A stretch of DNA of 44,257 nucleotides from Steroidobacter sp. (lineage in GTDB: Bacteria > Pseudomonadota > Gammaproteobacteria > Steroidobacterales > Steroidobacteraceae), in assembly GCA_025929585.1 (NCBI GenBank), contig JAICPY010000028.1:1-44257 (forward strand), read 5' to 3'. Numbering within the stretch: position 1 is the stretch's first letter; the number at the start of each line of letters is the position of its first letter. Position numbers and translations under genes: made by a program. Positions 31,324 through 39,027 of this stretch are shown piece by piece. The notes beneath the pieces are model-generated. The model searched no databases and had not been told where the DNA came from. It worked only from the letters and a program-made list of their open reading frames with translations.

Positions 31324-32727
31324 CTACTGGGTACCGAACGCGCGCACCAGCGTCCGCACGTCGTCGCACTGTTCGAGAGAGAGGATCTGCTGCACCCAAG
31401 ACTCGATCACGCCGTCGCTCGGTCCGGTACATGCGCGACGGCAACAATCGCGGAACTTGGCGATGAGCACGGCATCCTCGATCGGCCGCTGTTCGCTGCC
31501 GAGCGGCGTTTCGATATCGATGCGATGCTGGAGGCCATCGCAGAAGTGCGCGGTCATGCTGCCCCGCAGTGCTTCTATCCCCTTGTCCGGCTGAGATGCA
31601 CGGACCGAATAGCTCACGCGTGCAGCTAGGTCGAGCGTTGCTTCTTCTTTGATCGCCGCCGGTGAGAAATCGTCCAACGTCACCGTGCCTCGGCGTAAAG
31701 CGACGGCCACGGTGAATGGCAGGCTGAACTTTGCGTCGATCGCAGTAGCCGGCCGCTGCTTCTGCGGAAGTGGCTCGGCGAGCATTCGATTGAGGCGACT
31801 GCCAGTGAGCTCAACCGACGAGATCTGTCCTACATCGATGCCCTGCGCACGCACTAACTGTTGCGCGGCTTCGATGAATGCGTGCGTGCCGCGGCAGGAT
31901 GCCCAGGGCTTGAAGGAGATGCGCTCGATCTCGAATCGTTGTCCCAGTGCGTCCGTTAGAGCGTGAGCGGAATAGGCGCCGCGTGCATAGAGAGCAAAGA
32001 AACCCGCTGCCCCTTCCAGTGGTCGATCGAATCCTCGCACGCCCTTGCGGGCCAGGAGCGCAGAACTCACCGCGATCTGCGCGGGGAATGCATCGCGCAC
32101 GGCCCGCACATCGGAGTGCGGGCTCGTCTTCAGCTCCGCGCTGCACGTCGCTTGGCACAACGTCAGCGAAAATGCGTCAACGAGTTGCATCGCATCGAGC
32201 TTTAAGAGCTTGCCGGCTGCAGCCGTTGCACCGAACGCCGCAATCATCGGTGGTGGGTACCAGCCATAGCGATCGATGGGCACCTCGAGCGCCAAACCGA
32301 TTCGGCACGCCACATCGCAACCCAAGACGATTGCCGCGATGAGATCGTGACCGCTGATCGGTCCATAGGCTTCGCTGACCGCGAGCACGGCGGGGATGGT
32401 CGGTGCATTCGGATGCAACAACGCACCATCGTGCGAATCCTCGAAGTCCAGCGCATGCGCGAGCGCACCGTTCGCGAATGCAGCGGCCGCCGCGGGTACT
32501 CGCACATCACTGCCAAACAGTGTGCAGTCGAGTCGCCCGCCCTGCTCGATCGCGTACTCGCGAAAGGGTCGGCACACATCGGCCTGCCCGGTCGCGGCTA
32601 GCGACACGCCGATCGAATCGAGTAAGCAGCGCTTCGCCATCTCGCGAGTACGAATAGGCAAATCGTCATATCCCGTATCGGCGACGAACTGCGCAAGTGC
32701 TAACGAAAGCGTCGTGGTCTGGCTCAT
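31324..32727 (-). CDS. MmgE/PrpD family protein
   Basis: The 467-residue product belongs to the MmgE/PrpD family, which includes 2-methylcitrate dehydratase and cis-aconitate decarboxylase. Typical wording is [15 protein letters not shown] near the start, [23 protein letters not shown], and [18 protein letters not shown] in the second half. The start is ATG 32727, 2 bases after the MFS gene stop; the longer frame to 32847 lies inside the MFS gene. Known members act on tri- or dicarboxylates by dehydration, isomerisation or decarboxylation. Directly upstream of ligK, it could process a carboxylated pathway intermediate or a co-liberated acid. No function can be given. Confidence 0.9.
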   Translation of the reverse strand: MSQTTTLSLALAQFVADTGYDDLPIRTREMAKRCLLDSIGVSLAATGQADVCRPFREYAIEQGGRLDCTLFGSDVRVPAAAAAFANGALAHALDFEDSHDGALLHPNAPTIPAVLAVSEAYGPISGHDLIAAIVLGCDVACRIGLALEVPIDRYGWYPPPMIAAFGATAAAGKLLKLDAMQLVDAFSLTLCQATCSAELKTSPHSDVRAVRDAFPAQIAVSSALLARKGVRGFDRPLEGAAGFFALYARGAYSAHALTDALGQRFEIERISFKPWASCRGTHAFIEAAQQLVRAQGIDVGQISSVELTGSRLNRMLAEPLPQKQRPATAIDAKFSLPFTVAVALRRGTVTLDDFSPAAIKEEATLDLAARVSYSVRASQPDKGIEALRGSMTAHFCDGLQHRIDIETPLGSEQRPIEDAVLIAKFRDCCRRACTGPSDGVIESWVQQILSLEQCDDVRTLVRAFGTQ

Positions 32728-32729
32728 GT

Positions 32730-34070
32730 TTACGGGAGCGCGTCGTTCTGCAAACCTGCGGGAGCATGCTCTGGCAAGGATCGGCGTCTGCGTACGATCC
32801 AGTGCAGTGCTCCGAATGCCGCGACGTAGAAGGCCGCGAGCGTCCACACGACACCGCCGAAGGAGCCGGTCGCATCGTGCAAGCGACCGATCAAGGGATG
32901 AGCGATCACACCGGAGCCGTTACCGATCACGGTGATCATCGCAAACGCGGCGGCTGCAGTGACTCCGCTCATCAGCGACATCGCGAGTGCCCAGAAGCTG
33001 CCCTGCGCGCCGCCCGCGCCGACGCACGCCAGCAGGAAGGTTGCGAACGCAAGCGGCGTGCTCACTTCCTGAAGCGCGGCACACAGCAAGAAGCCAATCG
33101 TCGCAAGAGCGACGGAGGCGCGCAGAGGTGTCGCTCTATCGCGCACCTTGTCGGACATCCGACTCGCGAGCACGCAACCGATGCTGAACGCGATCCAAGG
33201 CAAGCTGTTGAGCACACCGACCGCGAGATTCCCCGCGCCGGACACTTGACGAATCATGAGCGGCATCCAAATCGTCATGACGTTTACGGCCAGCACCATC
33301 GTCAGTAGCACTAACCCGAGAGCCCACACCAGCGGGTTCGCTAGCACCAGGCGGATGTTGCCCGCGAGACTTGTGTGCGCGGACGTGGCAGACACCTCAC
33401 CTAACTCCCCCTCGAGCCACGAGCGCTCTGTCGAGCTGAGAAAGCGGATGTCGCGAGCGTTGTCTGGCACGAGCCGCAGGCACAGCAATCCCAACACGAT
33501 AGAAGGGGCGCCCTCGATGATGAACAGGGATTGCCAACCGGCAAGCGCACCCAAACGGACATCGAGTAGGACGCCCGAAAGTGGCGAAGCCACAATCATC
33601 GAAAACGGCACCGCGACGAAGCTCACTCCGACCGCGAAGCCGCGAATGCGCTCCGGGAAGATCGTGCTGATGTAGTAGATGATGTAGGCGTGAAAGCCCG
33701 CCTCGGACAAGCCGAGCGCGAAACGATTCACGAGAAACCAGTTCTGATCTGGTACGAATGCGGTCGAAGTGGACACAAGTCCCCAGGCGCATGCGACTAA
33801 CGCGAATCCTCGGCGCGCGCCGAGACGACGCAACATTTCCGCGTTAGGTGCTTGGAACAGTAGATAGGCAAGCGTGAACAACCCCGAGCCCAGGCCGAAC
33901 ACTTCGGCGCTGAGGCCGAGCGCAGCATTCATCTGCAGCGCCGCGAAGCCGATATTCCCGCGATCGATCGCGAACGAGAAATACAACAGGAATACTAGGC
34001 TCGCGACGTGCCAAAACAACTTGCGCTCCACGCGCGCGGCGACATCCCCTTCTGCCAATGATGTCGTCAC
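32730..34070 (-). CDS. MFS transporter, ACS family
   Basis: This 446-residue inner-membrane transporter of the anion:cation symporter family has about 12 helices. Motifs include AIDRGNIGFAALQMN in helix 1, RRLGARRGF in the loop, and GLSEAGFHAYIIYYIS and PERIRGFAVG. It starts at GTG 34070 in a GTGA overlap with the upstream hydrolase gene. It resembles the partial MFS at the left edge. ACS members carry organic acids such as phthalate, glucarate and hydroxyphenylacetate. Here it presumably takes up an acid released by the secreted hydrolases encoded upstream. Confidence 0.9.
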   Translation of the reverse strand: MTTSLAEGDVAARVERKLFWHVASLVFLLYFSFAIDRGNIGFAALQMNAALGLSAEVFGLGSGLFTLAYLLFQAPNAEMLRRLGARRGFALVACAWGLVSTSTAFVPDQNWFLVNRFALGLSEAGFHAYIIYYISTIFPERIRGFAVGVSFVAVPFSMIVASPLSGVLLDVRLGALAGWQSLFIIEGAPSIVLGLLCLRLVPDNARDIRFLSSTERSWLEGELGEVSATSAHTSLAGNIRLVLANPLVWALGLVLLTMVLAVNVMTIWMPLMIRQVSGAGNLAVGVLNSLPWIAFSIGCVLASRMSDKVRDRATPLRASVALATIGFLLCAALQEVSTPLAFATFLLACVGAGGAQGSFWALAMSLMSGVTAAAAFAMITVIGNGSGVIAHPLIGRLHDATGSFGGVVWTLAAFYVAAFGALHWIVRRRRSLPEHAPAGLQNDALP

Positions 34071-36127
34071 TCCAGACCCATCGCACTACGGTAGCGAGCC
34101 GGCGCAGCAGCTATGATCGCTTGCGCGTCCTGCGGCAGCAGCAGGCGCTCAGCTACGAGCCGCTGCGCGGCTTTCGAGACGGCTTGCACGTAAGCTTCTT
34201 CCGAAGCGTACCGCTCTTCGATTGCTGCACGCGGATCGTGGCGCGCTGTCCGCTCTGCACGCGTCGCGGCGAACGGAATCGACAAGCCACTGCCCATGCA
34301 AAGGTCTCCGTCACCGAATCCTGGCTTGCGTGCGTTCCAACCCGCATTCGTCGCCAGCGCAGCCGTGACGAAAGGATGTCGCACACCGCCGATCATGTTC
34401 CCGTCTTCATCGACCTGCGGCACCAAGCTCGGGTAGTCGGCGATCGCGTGCGGCGGCTCCTGAGTGAAGTCGTAGTAACGCTTTGTCGAGAAGGCATTCG
34501 CCTCGTAGGTCACTTCGCGCAGCCGAGGGAAGGCATACTTCGAAGGCGGGACGAGCTCGCTGCGCCCGACTGTCGGGTATCGGCTCGACGGCGGAGGCTC
34601 ATCGAGCGCGACCCAACGATCGAGCGCCCAGAACAACGCTCGCGCGAAGCTGGACCATTCGATGCTTGTCGGCCCCGGCGCCGCGCAGAACGGGGGCATC
34701 GCGCCGGGTCGCGGCATCGCATTGTGCTCTGTGCCTGCGAACGCGAACACGCGCACGTTGTCCGGCATGATCAGATCACGGCCGCTCGTATCGACATACG
34801 TCAGGGTGCCGCCGTGCCACAGCTCGTTCTCCGAATCGATGTGAATGATGCGCGGGCACGTTTGAGTCTCCTGGCAGCGTGCGAGTACGCCATCCGAGCG
34901 GCGACTGAGCGCGTCGTATGTCACGGGATAGCTAAATGCAAACTCATCGCCGCGCAAACCCCAGCTCGTGTGCTGAGCGTCCTTGAGCCCGGGACGCGCG
35001 AACGCTGAGTTGATCGAGTTGCGCCCTGCACCCGAGATCAACACGTAAGCGCCATCCAGAACTTTGCGCCCCGCTTCGTCCTCGTTGAACTCGCCGAGGA
35101 GCTCTTTCAGCGTGCGACCGGTTTGAGATGCGCCGAAACCGATTGTGTGCTTGATGACGGGCCTATCGGAAGCGCGCAGCGGATTGTCAGCGGCTTTGCT
35201 ATGGCGCAAGAAGGACACGAGATCGCGCATGGACGCAAGCGCCAGTCCATAAACGACCGGGTCCTTCGCGCGATAGACGAACTCATACAGCGCACCCGCG
35301 CTTGCGCCCGAAGGTTTCGTCACCTCGATTCGCCACTGATCAATGAAGCGCCAGCTCGAGGCTGGCAATACACGCGGCGTGTCCGCCTCGCGCTCGCGCA
35401 TCGTGAGCTCAATGCCTGCGCTGAGATCGAGGGCTGGATACGTCAGATAGCCAGTAAACGTTGCGGCATCACCAACATCGAAGAACTGCTCTCGGGTTTC
35501 CGCCGTGACGTGTTGACCATTGCGCTTTTTAGCGATGGGCAAGCGGGCACTGAGCACAGTGCTTTGCGGCGTACGTGGTAGTCGGCTACCCAGAGCGACC
35601 GCCATTGCAGGAGCGTCTGCAAACGGGTACTCGGCCTGCCAGCCACTGATCACATAGGTGTAGCCAGCCTCGAGCATCAAGCCGTCGCCGGCATCCGCGG
35701 CGGTTGTGAAGTCGCCACCACCGGCGCCTGGAGCGACGCGATTCAGCAATGAAAAGCCCAGAGGCCGCCCACGATTCACCATCTCGTAGAGAAGCCGCGC
35801 ATTGCCGCGCTGTGTATCGAGAGGCTTGAGGATCAGCACATCGGTGTCGAACGCGACACGTCCGTCATCACCGACTGGTGCACGATGTATGTTCACGAGC
35901 CCGGCGTTGACGGGCACGCGCGGATCCACGCGAAAGTGTGCGACCGCGCGTATCAGCTCGTAGGCACCGACCTTTCCGAACTCCCGGCCTTCGAACGCCG
36001 CTTGCCGGTCGCGAATCTCGAGTCGAATGAGCTCGGCGTGCGCGGCGTTCAAACATAGGGTGAGCATGCAGCCCACGAACCATCGACATAGGAAACTTGC
36101 GCGGACAATCCGCTTCGAATGCTCCAT
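34067..36127 (-). CDS. Secreted alpha/beta-hydrolase domain protein
   Basis: The 686-residue product has a signal peptide (about 1-31, ending AAHA) and resembles the large alpha/beta-hydrolase domain family seen in PF20091-type proteins. The likely nucleophile is Ser334 in GFGASQTGRTL. ELIRLEIRDRQAAFEGREFG begins the mature part; a C-terminal FSTKRYYDFTQEPPHAIADYP and WNARKPGFGDGDLC are recognisable wording for this family. The start is ATG 36127, sharing one base with the CapA-like stop (TGATG); GTG 36130 is an alternative. It lies between the CapA-like gene and the MFS gene and is probably a periplasmic esterase. Substrate unknown. Confidence 0.82.
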   Translation of the reverse strand: MEHSKRIVRASFLCRWFVGCMLTLCLNAAHAELIRLEIRDRQAAFEGREFGKVGAYELIRAVAHFRVDPRVPVNAGLVNIHRAPVGDDGRVAFDTDVLILKPLDTQRGNARLLYEMVNRGRPLGFSLLNRVAPGAGGGDFTTAADAGDGLMLEAGYTYVISGWQAEYPFADAPAMAVALGSRLPRTPQSTVLSARLPIAKKRNGQHVTAETREQFFDVGDAATFTGYLTYPALDLSAGIELTMREREADTPRVLPASSWRFIDQWRIEVTKPSGASAGALYEFVYRAKDPVVYGLALASMRDLVSFLRHSKAADNPLRASDRPVIKHTIGFGASQTGRTLKELLGEFNEDEAGRKVLDGAYVLISGAGRNSINSAFARPGLKDAQHTSWGLRGDEFAFSYPVTYDALSRRSDGVLARCQETQTCPRIIHIDSENELWHGGTLTYVDTSGRDLIMPDNVRVFAFAGTEHNAMPRPGAMPPFCAAPGPTSIEWSSFARALFWALDRWVALDEPPPSSRYPTVGRSELVPPSKYAFPRLREVTYEANAFSTKRYYDFTQEPPHAIADYPSLVPQVDEDGNMIGGVRHPFVTAALATNAGWNARKPGFGDGDLCMGSGLSIPFAATRAERTARHDPRAAIEERYASEEAYVQAVSKAAQRLVAERLLLPQDAQAIIAAAPARYRSAMGLE

Positions 36128-37254
36128 CACTCCCCCGCTGCCTCTATGTGCAGTTCATCACCGCTGACGCGGTAGCGTGCATTCAGGCCCTGACTGGCCG
36201 TGTAGCGCTCCAGATAAGCCTGCACTTCGGCGAACCGCGGATCTTGCGCGCGAAGCACTTCCGGTTGCGACATCGGACCGATGTTGACGGGCAACAAGCT
36301 AATTCGTGGCGGCGCGCCCGGCCGCAGCACGCATTTCACGATGACGCTGTGCCGTGAGTCTGGCGGGAAGTTGTAGGTGATGTCGAAGTTCGGCTGCCAC
36401 TCCGGATGCAGCTTTTGAATCTCACGAAAGCCTTTGCTCTTCGCATGCTTCTCATCCATGTGCAGATCCATCGCGAAGTTGCACAAGCTGTAGAAGATCG
36501 GCTTGCCCCGATAGACATCTACACCCTTGAGAATGTGCGCATGGTGACCGAGGATCACATCCGCGCCAGCGTCGATTGCTGCACGGCCGACGTCGCGTTG
36601 ATAGTCCGCAATGACACCGGGGATGAAGTGAATGCCCCAATGCAGCGACACCGCCACGAAGTCGACCTGCTCGCGCACCTTACGAATGTCCGCCGTGAGC
36701 GCTTCCAGATCGTCGCGATTGGGAAATGTATGCACACGACAAGGCGTGCCAGGCTGATCGTGCTCGACTTGTTCGTAATGAGTCCAGGCTCGCATCGGCG
36801 CACAGCCCGGTCGGTTCTCCTCTGCCCAAAATCCTAGCGGCAAGATGGAGCTGTACGCGAGGAAGGCGATGCGCTGCCCTTTGACCGACACGATCGCGGG
36901 CTCACGCGCTTGCGCAATGTTCGCACCGACTCCAACTACCGCAAGACCGGATTCGCGCAATGCGTCGATGGTGTCGAACAATGCGTCCGCGCCCCAATCC
37001 ATGCAGTGATTGCTCGCAAAAGACGCGACGGTGAACCCAGCACGGCGAAAAGCCGCGGCGGACGCGCGCGAAGTGCGATCCGTATGCCTTACCTGCGGTA
37101 AGCGGGCACCACGTGTGGAGATCGGCAACTCCAACTGGAAGAAGGCGACATCAGCCTCGCGCAATGTCGGACGCACGAGGTCGAACAGGGCATCTGGATT
37201 AGGGCGGCTTGGGCCGACATCCCCGACAGCGTAGAGCAACACTTCCTCGCTCAT
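36127..37254 (-). CDS. CapA-like metallophosphoesterase-fold protein (second copy)
   Basis: This 375-residue CapA-family protein has the motifs GDV near residue 10, the partner ELPI, ASNHCMDWG, HWGIHF and GHHAHILKG. It keeps the usual HWG, unlike the copy at 5305. The real start is ATG 37254 in an ATGA overlap with the tannase-family gene; the longer frame to 37413 lies inside that gene. No signal peptide or anchor is present. As in the left operon, it directly follows an esterase gene and precedes genes for another hydrolase or transporter. A cytoplasmic hydrolytic role linked to ester-derived acids is inferred; capsule synthesis is unlikely without other capsule genes. Confidence 0.82.
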   Translation of the reverse strand: MSEEVLLYAVGDVGPSRPNPDALFDLVRPTLREADVAFFQLELPISTRGARLPQVRHTDRTSRASAAAFRRAGFTVASFASNHCMDWGADALFDTIDALRESGLAVVGVGANIAQAREPAIVSVKGQRIAFLAYSSILPLGFWAEENRPGCAPMRAWTHYEQVEHDQPGTPCRVHTFPNRDDLEALTADIRKVREQVDFVAVSLHWGIHFIPGVIADYQRDVGRAAIDAGADVILGHHAHILKGVDVYRGKPIFYSLCNFAMDLHMDEKHAKSKGFREIQKLHPEWQPNFDITYNFPPDSRHSVIVKCVLRPGAPPRISLLPVNIGPMSQPEVLRAQDPRFAEVQAYLERYTASQGLNARYRVSGDELHIEAAGE

Positions 37255-38807
37255 GGCCGCACACATTCGAAGTTCTCCGCGCCGTCGATATCGCCCTCGC
37301 CCTTGTAGCGCGCGCGTTGCGGGTAAGGACACAACGGACGCGTGCGTTCGACTTCCCCATCGCGAACTTTGCTCGCGATGATTTGTTCGGGCGGCGTGCC
37401 GCTCTCCACCCATTGCTCCAGTGCCATCAGAACATCGTGCTGCGCATCGAGTATGGGAGGATCGCCCACGTTGCCAAAGCTGTTCGGTCCCGGCCCTCCG
37501 CCGCAGTGATACATCCCTGGCACCATGAACAGGCGCATAAAGTCGTCCGTCTCACGCGTGCCGACGCTTTCTTGGACACGGCCATGATAAGCAATGGTGT
37601 TGTAGGGTGAGGGACCTGAATCATCCCAGCCGTGATAAACGATCATCTTGCCACCGCGTTTTGCGAACGCCGAGAGATCGGCTTGCTCTGAGATCAGCGC
37701 ACCCAATCGCTCGCGCGCACGAGGCAGGTCCCGCTCCAACGCGAAGGCCGCTGGATCCCATTGTGGATCCTCGAACACGGCGTAGCGATACATATCCGCG
37801 CCCAACTTACCTCGGCGTGCGAGCTCTGTAATCGGCAGCAGCGCGCCGATCGCCGGCGGTGGATAGATCCCTCGACCTTTACTGTCGAGAAGCGGTGAAT
37901 ACAGATCGCGCAGCAACGCGACCTGATCGCCACTCAAACATTGTCCGGCACGTTCGGCTTGAGCCTGTCCGGCATGACGCTGTTCGGCTGGACACACGAG
38001 TGTGTCGAAATCGAACTGACAGGACGGCGGGTGTTCGATCAAGCCATCTTTCAGTCCGTCGATCGCATCACACGCGCTCACCATGCGCCTCACAGCCCAC
38101 TCCATCTGTGGCTGACTGACACTGACGGCCGCAGCCTTGCGCCCGCTTAGCATCACGTACGTAGACATGTCCGGAAAGCTCGTGCCAGGTGCGCCCGACA
38201 CAATGCCGTCGTAGTCCTGCGGATAGCGTTGAGCAGCGGTTAAGCCTTGTTGGCCACCATTGGAACAGCCCATGAAGTACGCGCGCTGCGCAGGCGCTTC
38301 ATAGTAAGCCGCAATGAGTTGCTTCGTTGCGATCGCGGTCAGGTGTTGCGCGCGATATCCGTAATCGAGGATGCGTTGCGGATGACCGAGAGCCCAGGAT
38401 CCATCCATCGGCCCGCCTTTATGGCCGGTGTCAGTGGACGAAGTGGCGTAGCCACGGCGCAAGCCCTGTGCGAGCGCGCTGTAGTTGATGAATCCCGCAT
38501 AGCCGCCATTGCCGACACCGAGGTGCTTGCGGTTCCAATCCGCGTGCGTGGGTAGCCACGCCTCGAACTCGATTTCCTTTTCGATTCTTCCTTGGACACG
38601 ACAGAACGGTTGGCTCACGTTCACCGCACCGCGCGACAACGTGTCGCCCTCGATTGTCCACGTTGGTGCCGGCATGATCTGTTTTGCCGCAATGATCTTG
38701 GTATCGCGCAGCTCCAGCGACGTGAGCCGCTCGCACGCGTTCGGCGCGCCTAGTGCTTGGCCCGCTGCGAACAGAAGTGGGATGAGCATGATCTTCGTGG
38801 CCGGCAT
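37251..38807 (-). CDS. Tannase/feruloyl esterase family protein
   Basis: This 518-residue secreted serine esterase has a signal peptide (MPATKIMLIPLL...ALGA). The nucleophile is Ser182 in GCSNGGQQG. The acid is in YHGWDDSG, and the His in MYHCGGGPG. Cysteines flank Ser and His (CSNGG, YHCGG), a pair that forms the active-site disulfide in this family. The family hydrolyses gallate esters (tannins), feruloyl and chlorogenic esters. Start ATG 38807 has AGGACGAG upstream; the frame to 38858 lacks a signal-peptide-like start. It heads the long minus-strand operon leading to the lig genes, whose pathway consumes such acids. Exact ester not determined. Confidence 0.92.
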   Translation of the reverse strand: MPATKIMLIPLLFAAGQALGAPNACERLTSLELRDTKIIAAKQIMPAPTWTIEGDTLSRGAVNVSQPFCRVQGRIEKEIEFEAWLPTHADWNRKHLGVGNGGYAGFINYSALAQGLRRGYATSSTDTGHKGGPMDGSWALGHPQRILDYGYRAQHLTAIATKQLIAAYYEAPAQRAYFMGCSNGGQQGLTAAQRYPQDYDGIVSGAPGTSFPDMSTYVMLSGRKAAAVSVSQPQMEWAVRRMVSACDAIDGLKDGLIEHPPSCQFDFDTLVCPAEQRHAGQAQAERAGQCLSGDQVALLRDLYSPLLDSKGRGIYPPPAIGALLPITELARRGKLGADMYRYAVFEDPQWDPAAFALERDLPRARERLGALISEQADLSAFAKRGGKMIVYHGWDDSGPSPYNTIAYHGRVQESVGTRETDDFMRLFMVPGMYHCGGGPGPNSFGNVGDPPILDAQHDVLMALEQWVESGTPPEQIIASKVRDGEVERTRPLCPYPQRARYKGEGDIDGAENFECVRP

Positions 38808-39027
38808 CGATTCTCGTCCTGCGTTGTCATACCACCAGCGTCTCGCCGGCATAAGCATCGCATATGGTTTGATGTATCAACCATACTAACGATGCGGCAT
38901 TCTTCGACTCACCTCTCCTCAAGTCAAGAAGATGCGCACACCGTCTTTCGATAATCGATCGATGCGCGTATTGTTTGCTCTACAAACTATTAACGTTGCC
39001 TTCGCGCTGCGGTACAACTAAAGGGGG
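38808..39027. promoter_or_regulatory. Divergent promoter region with candidate operators
   Basis: This 220-base region separates the esterase operon (leftward) from the second TonB receptor (rightward). An inverted repeat TATGGTT-N9-AACCATA spans 38863-38885, with TTGAT-GT-ATCAA nested at 38869-38880; on the minus strand this includes a -35-like TTGATA. A second repeat, GTTTG-N5-CAAAC, is at 38973-38987, closer to the receptor. Such symmetrical sites at a shared control region suggest common regulation of esterase and receptor. No clear -10 box was assigned for either direction. Confidence 0.45.
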
